A DNA stretch of 64,000 nt from the NCBI RefSeq assembly GCF_017377855.1, contig NZ_JAFREP010000005.1, positions 124,001 to 188,000 on the forward strand, given 5' to 3'. This document shows, piece after piece, positions 1 through 8,748 of this stretch (positions are counted from its first letter, which is position 1; each line of letters opens with the position of its first letter). Origin of the DNA: Acanthopleuribacter pedis (GTDB lineage Bacteria > Acidobacteriota > Holophagae > Acanthopleuribacterales > Acanthopleuribacteraceae). The position numbers and the translations under genes were made by a program. The notes beneath the pieces were generated by a model. It did not search any database. It had not been told where the DNA came from and saw nothing but the letters and a program-made list of their open reading frames with translations.

Positions 1-112
1 TATTGCCGCGGAAATTCACCAAGGCGTCGGTGTCGGCTGAGTGTTCCGAAAATGCGTGAGAGGCGCGTGCCTGCTCAAATCTGTTGGCGCGGTTAATCTG
101 AAAAATGCTTAA

Positions 113-2416
113 ATGTGGCTGCCGATCCACCCGGTATTGAGGTTCAGCCATCCAGGTGGGCCGGATGGAATTGAGGAGGGCATTATCGCAACCAAACGAA
201 CCCAAAAGCCTCCGAAACCGGCTTCAAAAATTGAGACACATCTGGGTTACTTTAAGGTTTCCTTCTACCAAGATAGGCGGGCGCCGATTCTGCCCGCAAC
301 CTATCCGCCAAATAAGGCAAAGTGGGTGATGCCAGGGGAAAAAGTTACCGTAGAAGGGATCGTGATTGAAGCCGGGTTTTTATATGTGGGAAGCCTGCTT
401 CGGGGGCGGAGTTACTATGAAAATGACGGTTGTCTTGTTAATCCATCTTTGCCGATTAAAGCCGATCCCACCGGGGTACAGGCTTCATTAGGCTACTTTG
501 TTGATCGACTGTATGAACATACTTGCCCGGAACGGCGCTGGGCTTTTTTGCAATGGAATGCCGGTGGGCGTAAAGATCCCGATGTTCAAAATGACAGCTT
601 GGCCATTTTTTTGGCCGGGTTGGAGCGGCGATTAATGATTGATCGCTTGTATGGGGAAGTGAGTACCGTGGAACGGTATGCGCTTCTTGATGAATTGGTT
701 CGTCTTATGTCCTTATACCAATCCCATTCCCACTTTGTTGAGTGCGCCGCGGAACTCCTTGTGATTGACTGGCTCTTGGCCGGTGGGGATCTGTCCACCT
801 GTTCGGTTTACGACAAATTGGAAAACTTCCAAATTGGCGCCCGTGAATTCCAAATTCAGTTGGCGTTTACCATCAGTAAACGGATGCCCCTGCGTGGCGA
901 AACAATGCTGCGCTGGCTTGCGGTTGAGAACCCTCATTGGTTAAAGGGGCCCGTGGTTCGGTGTCCCGTCGCCTTCAGAAAGTTGTTTACCCAACGTTTT
1001 GACGCGACTTTTGGACAAGGTTTGGTCGTCAAACCCTGCAGGACCCCGCTGGTGATTGAGCTTGAACCCATGAATGATGCCGTGGATGTGCTTTCCCTGG
1101 AGCACCATCCACCTTTACCGGACCCCTCCGAGCTGAGGCAGCCTTGGGTTCAGGTGTACCCAATCTTTGAATCTTGTTTGAAGGACCTGGATGCTTACAG
1201 CCGTTATCTCGGGCGTGAAGGTGCCAAAGGCTTTTCCCTTTTCGGCTTAAGTTACCTACCCCCGGAGCTTACAGCCGAATTTAAGCAGGGTCGCGAGGTG
1301 TTGGTGCGGCTTCAGCAATGGTTTCAAAGCAAAGAAACGTACCAAATGATTCGCCTTGATGATCTGTACCGTGAATTCGGTGAGGTCGTCTTTGAAAAAG
1401 TTTTGAAGCAGCGGCTCATTCGGTTGGCACATTTATGCGATCTACTTGGTTATGGGATAGCCCCCGACCCACGCTTTCCGGTTTTTGCACCCTTTACCCA
1501 GGATCAATTTCTGTTGTTTGAGGGTGGTTTTGGCGCTGATTTCGAACCCTCTCGTGATTTTGAAGGAATGGTGCCTTTTGTTCGTATGGCCGCCATGCTT
1601 TGCCGGCCTGATCAAGATCTGGCGAATGTTATAGCGGGACCTGTTGTCCAAGCGCTTCGAGAACACCAGACATTAAGTGACGTGGAAAAACGTGGTTTGA
1701 CGGCCTATTTTCTCTGGTGTTTCCAAGCCGAACAAAAAACAAGGGGTCTTCGAGTCAGTCTGAAAAATATTGCCCTGGAGGAAAAGCACCAATTCGGGCG
1801 AAAGCTGTTGGTTTACGCGCATTTGGGGCGTGGAATGAGTGCCAAGAAAATGAAGTTGTTGGAGCGGTTCTACGGCTTTTTGGGTTTGAAGAAGGATCAA
1901 GTGATTGCTGATTTGCATGATCTTACCAGCGCCGGCGAACCCATGCTTGTTGCCAACGCGGGCGCCGCGACAGGGTATGCCATTCCTCGGCCCGTTGATG
2001 AGACGCCTGGAGCCAAGCGCATTCACTTGGATCCCGCTTTGGTGCGTGCGCACCGCGAGGAAACCGAGCAGGTGCAATGGGTGCTTTCCGATCTTTTCGG
2101 TGATGACACAACGGAAGAGAAGACCAAGCCGATGAGGCCTGAACCTTCGCCGAATACCCTTGCTGCGCAAGAATTTGCAAATACTCTTGATGCCATCTAT
2201 CGGCCGTTGCTTCACCGGCTTGTAACCCAAGCATCTTGGCCGAGTGGGGACTTTGAGGCCCATGCCAAATCTCATGGGTTAATGCGCAACGGCGCGGTGG
2301 AAATGATTAATGAATGGTCCTTCGCGACCTTGGACGCGCCGTTGCTTGAGGATCACGGCGACACCCTTACCGTTGACCAGGATTTACTAGAGGAGCTACG
2401 CCATGGAGCAAGTTAA
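113..2416 (+). CDS. TerB-N / TerB / TerB-C domain protein, first gene of a DNA-processing cassette
   Basis: The 767-residue protein has the TerB-N pattern near residues 60-190: a W-x(3)-G stretch, then GIVIEAGFLYVG, GYFVDRLYE, QWNAGGR and the ending FLAGLERRLM. A helical TerB-like segment lies around 500-620 and a TerB-C-like region at the C-terminus (about 640-760). TerB-N and TerB-C proteins are known to occur beside helicases and ATPases in predicted DNA-processing and stress systems, and no catalytic role is established. The ATG used is the most upstream one and follows an in-frame TAA directly. A GAGGAGGG stretch at 172-179 hints that translation may start slightly later, because the conserved region begins well after it. 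The gene overlaps the next one by 14 bp, which implies co-translation. Family call firm, function inferred. Confidence 0.8.
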   Translation: MWLPIHPVLRFSHPGGPDGIEEGIIATKRTQKPPKPASKIETHLGYFKVSFYQDRRAPILPATYPPNKAKWVMPGEKVTVEGIVIEAGFLYVGSLLRGRSYYENDGCLVNPSLPIKADPTGVQASLGYFVDRLYEHTCPERRWAFLQWNAGGRKDPDVQNDSLAIFLAGLERRLMIDRLYGEVSTVERYALLDELVRLMSLYQSHSHFVECAAELLVIDWLLAGGDLSTCSVYDKLENFQIGAREFQIQLAFTISKRMPLRGETMLRWLAVENPHWLKGPVVRCPVAFRKLFTQRFDATFGQGLVVKPCRTPLVIELEPMNDAVDVLSLEHHPPLPDPSELRQPWVQVYPIFESCLKDLDAYSRYLGREGAKGFSLFGLSYLPPELTAEFKQGREVLVRLQQWFQSKETYQMIRLDDLYREFGEVVFEKVLKQRLIRLAHLCDLLGYGIAPDPRFPVFAPFTQDQFLLFEGGFGADFEPSRDFEGMVPFVRMAAMLCRPDQDLANVIAGPVVQALREHQTLSDVEKRGLTAYFLWCFQAEQKTRGLRVSLKNIALEEKHQFGRKLLVYAHLGRGMSAKKMKLLERFYGFLGLKKDQVIADLHDLTSAGEPMLVANAGAATGYAIPRPVDETPGAKRIHLDPALVRAHREETEQVQWVLSDLFGDDTTEEKTKPMRPEPSPNTLAAQEFANTLDAIYRPLLHRLVTQASWPSGDFEAHAKSHGLMRNGAVEMINEWSFATLDAPLLEDHGDTLTVDQDLLEELRHGAS

Positions 2417-3725
2417 AAAGAAACGGATTCGTCCCCGCGAGCGCGACGCCGTCATTCAATCTTTGCGGGCCGGGGTTACCCCTCGCGCCGGTATCCAGCA
2501 CATTCAAGTCGGCCGCCGTCGCGAAATCGAAGCGATGTTAAAAGATATCGAACGCATCGGGGACGGCGGCACCGCCTTTCGTTTGATCATTGGGGCTTAT
2601 GGTTCCGGCAAAAGTTTCTTTTTGCAGCTGGTGCGCCTGATTGCTCAAGAAAAAGGTTTGGTGACCGTTCATGCCGATTTATCGCCGGATCGACGGCTGC
2701 ATGCCACCGGCGGCCAAGCACGCGGCCTGTTCGCCGAACTGATGAAAAACGCTGCTACCCGCGCCAAACCTGCCGGCAACGCCTTGCCCAGTATTGTCGA
2801 GCGCTTCCTAACCGAGGCCGCCAAGGAAGCGGATCAAACCGGTAGCGAGGTTGAAGCCGTGATTCACCAACGCCTGGAGCATTTGTCGGAATTGGTGGGC
2901 GGCTATGACTTTGCCAAGGTAATCGCAGCCTATCGCGAAGGCCACGAAACCGACAATCACCAACTGACCAACGATGCGGTTCGGTGGTTGCGGGGCGAGT
3001 TCTCCACCAAGACCGATGCGCGCAAACAGCTGGGTGTGCGGGTGATTATCGATGACGCGCGTTTTTACGACCAACTCAAATTGCTCAGCCTGTTTGTTCG
3101 CCAAGCCGGCTACAAGGGTTTGTTGGTGAACCTGGATGAAATGGTGAATCTCTACAAGCTCAACAACAAAAAAGCGCGTGAATCGAACTACGAGCAAATC
3201 TTGAGAATGCTCAACGATAGTCTGCAAGGTGGTTCGGAAGGTTTGGGTTTCCTGATGGGGGGGACGCCGGAATTTCTCTTGGACCCCCGAAAAGGGCTTT
3301 ACAGTTACGAGGCCTTGCAATCGCGTTTGGCCGAAAATCGGTTCGCCAACCAGGCCGGTGTGGTCGACTATTCCGCGACCGCGCTGCACCTGGCCAACCT
3401 GACCCCGGAAGAATTGTACTTGCTGCTTTGCAATATTCGCCACGTTTTTGCCGCCGGTGATCCCGCCAATTACTTGCTGCCGGATGAGGCGCTTACCCAG
3501 TTTTTGAGCCATTGTGCCAATCGGATTGGTGAGGCCTATTTCCGCACGCCGCGCAACACCATTAAGGCGTTTGTCGATTTGCTGTCGCTTCTGGAGCAGG
3601 ATCAACAGCTCGATTGGGGTGAACTGATCGGCCGCGTGGAACTGAAACCCGAGCTTCAGTCGGATATGCCGGACAGCACACCGGCCGGTCAGGGTGACGA
3701 TGAACTCAGCAGCTTCCAACTCTAA
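2403..3725 (+). CDS. BrxD-like P-loop ATPase (DUF2791 family)
   Basis: The 440-residue ATPase has Walker A GAYGSGKS at residues 64-71 and a Walker B-like GLLVNLDEM near residues 238-246. The N-terminal IQVGRRREIEAML pattern and the ending YFRTPRNTIKAFVDLL are typical of the DUF2791/BrxD family. In type 2 BREX phage-defence loci BrxD is found with an Lhr-like helicase (BrxHI), and that helicase partner is the next gene here. The PglZ and PglX genes of BREX are absent from this window, so the gene is more likely part of a separate TerB-associated cassette than of a BREX system. It overlaps the gene before it by 14 bp and the helicase gene by 32 bp, a strong sign of one transcript. Sequence beyond the left window edge could still hold further partners. 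Confidence 0.8.
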   Translation: MEQVKKKRIRPRERDAVIQSLRAGVTPRAGIQHIQVGRRREIEAMLKDIERIGDGGTAFRLIIGAYGSGKSFFLQLVRLIAQEKGLVTVHADLSPDRRLHATGGQARGLFAELMKNAATRAKPAGNALPSIVERFLTEAAKEADQTGSEVEAVIHQRLEHLSELVGGYDFAKVIAAYREGHETDNHQLTNDAVRWLRGEFSTKTDARKQLGVRVIIDDARFYDQLKLLSLFVRQAGYKGLLVNLDEMVNLYKLNNKKARESNYEQILRMLNDSLQGGSEGLGFLMGGTPEFLLDPRKGLYSYEALQSRLAENRFANQAGVVDYSATALHLANLTPEELYLLLCNIRHVFAAGDPANYLLPDEALTQFLSHCANRIGEAYFRTPRNTIKAFVDLLSLLEQDQQLDWGELIGRVELKPELQSDMPDSTPAGQGDDELSSFQL

Positions 3726-5907
3726 CTCGGCCGCTTTTGCGCGCCTGCATCGGGGCGTTCAGCGTTGGATTTGGGGGCAGGGTTGGACCGCGTTACGGGA
3801 TATCCAAGAAGCTGCCGTGAATCCGCTCCTCGCCGGTGATCGCGATGTGGTCATCAGTGCCGCAACTGCCTCGGGCAAAACCGAGGCCGCGTTTTTGCCC
3901 ATATGTTCGCGTCTGGCCGAAGAGCCCGCGGAAGGGATCGGTGTGCTGTATATTAGCCCGCTAAAAGCCTTGATCACCGATCAGCATCGGCGATTAGAAA
4001 GTTTGTGCGAACACGTGGGTCTCCAGATTACCCCCTGGCATGGTGATGTACCCAAGTCTTTGAAAACCAAATTGAGACGACGTCCGCGCGGTATTTTGCT
4101 GATTACCCCCGAGTCGTTGGAATCCTTGCTCATCCATCAAATGGGATGGCTCAAAACCGCCTTTGCACCGCTCCGTTACATCGTGATTGACGAGTTTCAT
4201 GCCTTTATTGGTAGTGAACGTGGCTGCCAGCTTTTGTCGTTGCTGACGCGTTTGGGTTTCCTGCTGGATAAAGAGGTTCCCCGTGTTGCTTTAAGCGCGA
4301 CCCTCGGCGATTTGGTTATGGTGGGTAAGTGTTTGCGGCCGGCCGAAGCTGGTTGTGAGCCCGCGGTTATTGAATCGGCCGCGTTAAAGTCCTCGCTCAA
4401 AATCCAGTTGCGCGGTTACCTGATCCCGGATCGTCCTCACGACGAGGACGACAATCCGGTCGATACCGTGCAAAATCAAATCGTCGCTGACTTGTTTTCG
4501 ATTTTACGTGGGAAGTCCCATTTGGTGTTTGCCAACAGTCGGCGATGGACCGAATATTTCGCGGCTGAACTGGCTGACCGCTGCGCGGTGCACGCGTTGC
4601 CCAACGAATTTTTCCCTCACCACGGTAATTTGGCCAAGGAGCTGCGCGAGCAATTGGAGGCGCGGCTGCTGGAGGGGCGTTTACCCACGACCGCCGTGTG
4701 CACCATGACCTTGGAATTGGGTATCGATATTGGAAGCGTTGATTCCGTGGCCCAGGTCGCGGCGCCCCATTCGGTGGCGAGCTTGCGACAGCGTTTGGGA
4801 CGATCCGGCCGGCGGGGTGAAGCCGCCGTGTTGCGGTTGTTTATTAAGGAGCAGGAAGTGACCGCCGATAGTGGCGCGGCGGACCGGCTGCGGTTCCACA
4901 CCATGCGTTGTGCCGCCTTAATCAGCCTGCTGCTGAAGAAATGGTACGAACCGCCGCTTACCGGCCTAAACCACTTCTCAACCTTAGTTCATCAGGTGCT
5001 TGCGGTGATTGGCCAATACGGCGGGGCGCGCGCCGACCAGTTACATCGTTTGTTGTGCGCGAGGGGGCCGTTTCAAGAAACTGAACCCGCCGCTTTTGCG
5101 GCCTTGTTGCGATCCATGGGTGAGGATGAGCTGATTAGCCAGACACACGACGGCCAATTGGTGTTGGGTGTCAAAGGAGAAAACCTGGTTGGCCATTATT
5201 CCTTTTTTTCGGTGTTTAAAACGCCGGAAGAATACCGCTTGGAAGCGGGTGGAAAGGTATTGGGTACCGTGCCGGTGGATGGGCCGCTGCTGGTCGATCA
5301 GATCATCATTTTCGCGGGCAAACGTTGGCGCATCGAGTCGGTGGACGATGAAAAGAAAGTGATCACGCTGACCAAGGCAAAGGGCGGTAGCCCACCGCTT
5401 TTTCTTGGCGATCCCTTGTTGGTACATGACCGGGTGCGCCAAGAGATGTTTGCCCTGTTTGAATCTGGTGAGTGCCCTGTTTATTTTGATGCCGTCGCTC
5501 GTGACCATTTCGAGGAAGCCGTTAGCGGTTTTCGTGAGTGGGAGCTAGCGGATCGTCCTTGGCTGGTTTCAGGTGCCAACTTATGGGTATTTCCATGGTT
5601 GGGTGATCGGGTGGTGAATGCCTTGGCGATTCTGGTGACGGAACAGGGCTTCCAGGCCGGTAATGACGACGGTATTCTTGAAGTGAGAAACTGTTCGGAG
5701 GCGGCGTTTAAGCAAGCTATTAAAACCCACCTCGCGGGACCGAGGTTGACCAAAAAAGATCTGGCCGCCCGCTTAGAAGGATCACCGATTGAGAAGTACG
5801 ATAAATGGGTCCCCAAATCCTTGCGGCAACAGAGCCAAAGCGGGCATTTCTTTGACCTTGAAGGGGCTTATCAATGGCTGGAACGCAAAACTGACTTTCT
5901 TAGATAA
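3694..5907 (+). CDS. Lhr-like DEAD/DEAH-box helicase (BrxHI-like)
   Basis: The 737-residue superfamily 2 helicase has motif I ATASGKTEA near residue 55, motif II DEFH near residue 166, motif III SATLGD near residue 201, and motif VI QRLGRSGRRGE near residue 366. The LELGIDIGSVDSV segment before motif VI and the long C-terminal half after the helicase core are typical of Lhr-type helicases. The start is GTG at 3694, with an ATG two codons later. Both lie inside the end of the ATPase gene, so the two are translationally coupled. The expected role is ATP-driven unwinding or remodelling of DNA or RNA-DNA hybrids together with the ATPase and the TerB protein. That joint role is inferred from order and overlap. 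The gene is followed by a hairpin and T-run. Confidence 0.88.
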   Translation: MTMNSAASNSNSAAFARLHRGVQRWIWGQGWTALRDIQEAAVNPLLAGDRDVVISAATASGKTEAAFLPICSRLAEEPAEGIGVLYISPLKALITDQHRRLESLCEHVGLQITPWHGDVPKSLKTKLRRRPRGILLITPESLESLLIHQMGWLKTAFAPLRYIVIDEFHAFIGSERGCQLLSLLTRLGFLLDKEVPRVALSATLGDLVMVGKCLRPAEAGCEPAVIESAALKSSLKIQLRGYLIPDRPHDEDDNPVDTVQNQIVADLFSILRGKSHLVFANSRRWTEYFAAELADRCAVHALPNEFFPHHGNLAKELREQLEARLLEGRLPTTAVCTMTLELGIDIGSVDSVAQVAAPHSVASLRQRLGRSGRRGEAAVLRLFIKEQEVTADSGAADRLRFHTMRCAALISLLLKKWYEPPLTGLNHFSTLVHQVLAVIGQYGGARADQLHRLLCARGPFQETEPAAFAALLRSMGEDELISQTHDGQLVLGVKGENLVGHYSFFSVFKTPEEYRLEAGGKVLGTVPVDGPLLVDQIIIFAGKRWRIESVDDEKKVITLTKAKGGSPPLFLGDPLLVHDRVRQEMFALFESGECPVYFDAVARDHFEEAVSGFREWELADRPWLVSGANLWVFPWLGDRVVNALAILVTEQGFQAGNDDGILEVRNCSEAAFKQAIKTHLAGPRLTKKDLAARLEGSPIEKYDKWVPKSLRQQSQSGHFFDLEGAYQWLERKTDFLR

Positions 5908-6073
5908 ACAGGTTTCGTCACGTTGTCGCGACCTCGGCGCTTCCTTTGGTTTATCTTTGTGAGCCTTGAAGCCGAAGTGGCTTTTGCGGGATAAGCCTAT
6001 TGGGTGAAGGGGTATTCGCTATTTGGTAAGCCTATCAACGAGAGGTGAGACACAGGCGGTTAAGACGGCTGCC

Positions 6074-6105
6074 CTTCCTGAAAATGCTTCAGGAGGTTGC
6101 TTTTT
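6074..6105 (+). terminator. Rho-independent terminator after the helicase gene
   Basis: A 9-bp stem (CTTCCTGAA at 6074-6082 with TTCAGGAGG at 6088-6096, one G-T wobble) and a 5-base loop are followed by TTGCTTTTT. It lies about 165 bp beyond the helicase stop codon and would end the three-gene transcript. Confidence 0.55.
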
Positions 6106-6111
6106 GAAAAC

Positions 6112-6321
6112 TAGCCCGCATTTCTCACAAGGATTCGTCGCGAGAAGCAGAAAGCCTTGTGAGTACGAAGAGGATGACGACCGAGAGACGGCGCAGGGGT
6201 CCGACCTTTCGGCCTAGCAGCGCCACGGGGAAGGCGGCTCGACCGAGTAAGGCGGAAGGCCGCCCCCTCGTAATCGCATCGGTTGCCCTGTAGCAGAATT
6301 CCTTGTGAGAAATGCGGGCTA
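6112..6321. repeat. MITE-like element, copy 1 of 2
   Basis: The 210-bp element has perfect terminal inverted repeats of about 19 bp (GCCCGCATTTCTCACAAGG), each flanked outside by TA. A second copy lies at 50347-50570. A subterminal CTCACAAGG/CCTTGTGAG pair can fold the left end into a hairpin. There is no transposase gene inside. The TA at both outer edges would fit a TA target duplication of the IS630/mariner kind, but two copies are too few to prove it. Confidence 0.75.
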
Positions 6322-6337
6322 GACGCGGGACTAAAAC

Positions 6338-6510
6338 CTAGAGGCGTGATAAGAGCGAGGGGGGGTGTCTAAAGATCTGGAGCGAAACGACTTGGGGGAG
6401 CGGGCCGGGGTCGCGCACGACGTGCTCCCACTGGGTGCCGTGAGCATTTTCACTAGCCGTTGCAGTCCAGAGGTTTAGCCAAAACCACCGCGAGTTATCG
6501 CGCTTCTTAG
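6338..6510. repeat. Palindromic repeat family 2, copy A
   Basis: This about 173-bp element opens with CTAGAGGCGTGATAAGAGCG and closes with TTATCGCGCTTCTTAG. Inside it has the family blocks TCTGGAGCGAAA, GTCGCGCACGAC, GAGCATTTTCAC, GTTGCAGTCCAGAGG and GCCAAAA. Its left arm matches its right arm less well than in copies B and D. It starts 16 bp beyond the MITE-like element. Confidence 0.75.
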
Positions 6511-6598
6511 AAAAGCCCCGCGTCTGCGCCTGGGCGGTCTGTTGGACGTTTCAGGCCTGCAAATACGGGATGTGGCGCCGCTGAATTTTCGTTAAAAC

Positions 6599-6808
6599 GT
6601 GCTTGTTTTAGAGCCCGAGGTGCGCCTACTCATAAGGTCAAAACCCAGATAAGCTGACACAAAAGCCAAAGTCCGAACCAGGCACTGAAAATGACCGGAT
6701 CCCCGCCTTGAAAAATCGTGTTGGTACCATTTTTTTCATGTCGACAATGAGCAAAAAATACGGCAACCCTAATGAAACCAGCTTCTTTCTCCTGCCTGTC
6801 ACCTTGTA
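6599..6808. repeat. RAYT-associated 210-bp repeat, copy R1
   Basis: This is one of three direct copies (R1; R2 at 8539-8746; R3 at 8811-9019). Each runs from GTGCTTGTTTTAG or a close variant through AAAAGCCAAAGTC and TGGTACCATTTTT to CTGCCTGTCACCTTG. R1 and R3 are near-identical because they belong to the larger duplication. R2 is more diverged and lies just behind the transposase gene. Confidence 0.75.
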
Positions 6809-6956
6809 ACTGGTCACCTTGTAAGGCGTTGTAAGGCGTTGTAAGGCGCCTGTGGCCGTTCCTTTCGCCTGAAAAAAAGCGCGATTCCTCCCCGAGTGAT
6901 AGCCGCTGGTGTTGACTAAGGTTTTCGGAAGGAATCGCCCCTATTGGTTTTTATTA

Positions 6957-7100
6957 CTAGTTGACTTGGGTTTTGTTGGTTTGGCCTGCTGACCAGTGGC
7001 GGGTGCTGCCCGCGTAGATGCCGAACGAACCGCTGTTGCGTAGGACGGCGCGGTCCGCCCCGGTTCCGTTGGTGCCGCTGCGCCACAGCGCGCTGCCGTT
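6957..7100 (-). pseudogene. Truncated duplicate of the 3' end of the peroxidase-lectin gene
   Basis: On the minus strand this stretch encodes the last 47 residues of the 1616-residue protein, ending in TNKTQVN and a TAG stop as in the intact gene at 9205-14055. It breaks off at 7100 and has no start, promoter or the rest of the gene. It arose with the direct duplication around the transposase. Nothing suggests it is expressed. Confidence 0.8.
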
Positions 7101-7568
7101 AAGGACAATCTAAGAATCTAAGTGACAGGCAAGCCTAAGTGGTTGAAAGTAGTGTGGTTTTCTGTGTGGCGTGTGATTTTATTAAGGTTGGCTTAAAGAT
7201 AGGTGGTTTGAAAAAAAACACGGCCTGGTTTTTTTTTTGCTAAAATTGCTTTCGCCAAACCTCGCAGGGAGAAAAATGAAAAACAGCTCTTTGCGATTCA
7301 AAAATACGCACCCAAGACACGGGTTTATCTGGGTAGATTCGATAAAGGGACTTGTCCAGAGCACCCGACCTAAATTTTTTCAAGAAAGCGGTAGCCGGTT
7401 TCTTGGCACGTTCAACCTGCGAACCTTTGATGTGACAGTCCCCACCTGTCAGTTTGACGAGGTCTTAATCGTCGGTCGGAACTTTTCTAGCCAAAAAGCA
7501 GCACACCATCCAAGATTTGGCAAACACAGCGGAAATTCGCTTGGTTTTCAAATCGGGGGAGGTTCGGC
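7101..7568. other. Gene-free stretch in front of the transposase gene
   Basis: This stretch is unique sequence between the duplicated block and the transposase start. It includes a run of nine or more T's near 7231. A reading frame runs from 7237 to 7572 and overlaps the transposase start by 4 bp, but its translation is low in complexity signals and resembles nothing I know, so I do not call it a gene. Confidence 0.4.
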
Positions 7569-8501
7569 ATGAGTCGACGTCCCCGAGTCAAGCTCGATAA
7601 ACCCATTTCCTATTACCATGTGATGACCCGAACCGTGCAACAAGAATTTTACCTAGGTGATGATTATGTGCCAGGTTTCAAACAGGTTATGCTGGATGTT
7701 TTTCGAGAGGCGGCCTCCGTCTTTTACGTAAACATTCTCGCATGGGTAATCATGGATAATCATTACCATCTGTGCCTTGAGGTGAAGAAACCACCGAGGG
7801 ACCCAGAAGATCTCAGACGTCGATTTGAACGCCTCCAGGAGATCAACGTCAATAAAAGGCGATGGCAGCCTGAATTAGCGCATGCCTGCTACAAACGTTT
7901 TACCGATGTCTCTGAATTCATGAAAACGGTGAATTTTCGGACGGCAACCGCATTCAACCGCGCCCGAGAAACCAGAGGGCACCTGTGGGGTGCGAGATTC
8001 AACAGTAAAATCATCGGGGATGAGATGGGTCTGTTAAAAGTCATGTGCTATATCGAGCACAATCCCGTGAAAGCAGGCTTATGCAGGAAATCGTCGGCAT
8101 ACCCATGGTGCTCTGCCGGGCATCTCAAACACCAATTAGATCGTGGGAAGGCCATTGACTTTCCTCCGATCAATTTTCTCAAATACATGCCTCGCAAGCG
8201 TCGTGCTCGAAATTACCTCCAATTGGTGGATGAACTGGCGGGAAAACTTCACAGCGGACCCTCAAATCCCGAGCCTTGCGTGCCGTCATACGATTTACCC
8301 ATTACAGATGCTGAGCTCGAAGAATGGCGTAAAGAGTTTGCGTTCAAGGCGCCAGAAGATTGGTCAAACCAGGCATTTGGGTCGGAAGCATTCCAAAGGC
8401 AAATCGCGCTGCAGGAAAAGGCCAAAACGCAGAAGGTTTCAAAGGTTCGGGGAGAGGCGGTTAAACGAAGGCGTTGCGACCCTGACGATCAAGGCCTTTA
8501 A
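7569..8501 (+). CDS. REP-associated tyrosine transposase (RAYT, IS200/IS605-like Y1 type)
   Basis: The 310-residue protein has the N-terminal RP(R)xxxxxxISYYHVMTRT start of IS200-like transposases. The HUH motif DNHYHLCLE lies near residues 61-69, and the family segment CYIEHNPVKAGLCRKSSAYPWCS around 160-182 follows GHLWGARFNSKII. Enzymes of this group nick single-stranded DNA with a tyrosine and are thought to spread REP-like palindromic repeats while usually staying fixed in place. The start ATG is preceded by GGGGAGGTTCGGC, a good ribosome site. The gene lies between direct duplications and just before repeat R2, so its likely substrates include R1-R3 or the palindromic family 2. The basic C-terminal tail (about 280-310) is extra to the core fold. 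Confidence 0.85.
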   Translation: MSRRPRVKLDKPISYYHVMTRTVQQEFYLGDDYVPGFKQVMLDVFREAASVFYVNILAWVIMDNHYHLCLEVKKPPRDPEDLRRRFERLQEINVNKRRWQPELAHACYKRFTDVSEFMKTVNFRTATAFNRARETRGHLWGARFNSKIIGDEMGLLKVMCYIEHNPVKAGLCRKSSAYPWCSAGHLKHQLDRGKAIDFPPINFLKYMPRKRRARNYLQLVDELAGKLHSGPSNPEPCVPSYDLPITDAELEEWRKEFAFKAPEDWSNQAFGSEAFQRQIALQEKAKTQKVSKVRGEAVKRRRCDPDDQGL

Positions 8502-8538
8502 GGTAAGTCAAATAAAATAAATAATTTAAAAGAAAGGC

Positions 8539-8746
8539 GTGTTTGTTTTAGTGCCCAAGGTGCGCCTAAATATAAGACCAAAACCAAGATAAGCTGGCAA
8601 AAAAGCCAAAGTCTGAACCCGGTACTGAAAATAACCCGGTTCCCGCCTTGAACAATCGTGCTGGTACCATTTTTTACATGTCAAAATTAAACAATAAATG
8701 CGGTAACCCTAATAGGACCAGTTTCTTTCTCCTGCCTGTCACCTTG
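8539..8746. repeat. RAYT-associated repeat, copy R2
   Basis: This diverged copy of R1/R3 starts 37 bp behind the transposase stop. The shared blocks are GGTGCGCCTA, AAAAAGCCAAAGTC, TGGTACCATTTTT and CTCCTGCCTGTCACCTTG. Its divergence shows it is older than the R1/R3 duplication, so it is the natural partner repeat of the transposase. Confidence 0.7.
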
Positions 8747-8748
8747 GA

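Larger units (their letters stand above)
6537..7100. repeat. Left copy of a 0.56-0.60 kb direct duplication flanking the transposase
   Basis: This block is nearly identical to 8749-9348. Both run from GTCTGTTGGACG to CGCTGCCGTT. The two differ by a few substitutions and by one internal repeat of the CTTTCTCCTGCCTGTCACCTT unit, which makes the right copy longer. The block contains repeat R1 and a duplicated 3' end of the large peroxidase-lectin gene. Confidence 0.85.

Noticed and set aside
1673..2275. 200-codon minus-strand frame inside the TerB gene
   Set aside because: It lies wholly antisense to a well-supported gene and has no domain. Similar antisense frames under recC, gltB and tig were dropped for the same reason.
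7237..7572. 111-codon frame in front of the RAYT gene, overlapping its start
   Set aside because: It has no ribosome site, begins inside a T-run-rich stretch, and its translation has no domain or helical pattern. The 4-bp overlap with the next start is likely chance.
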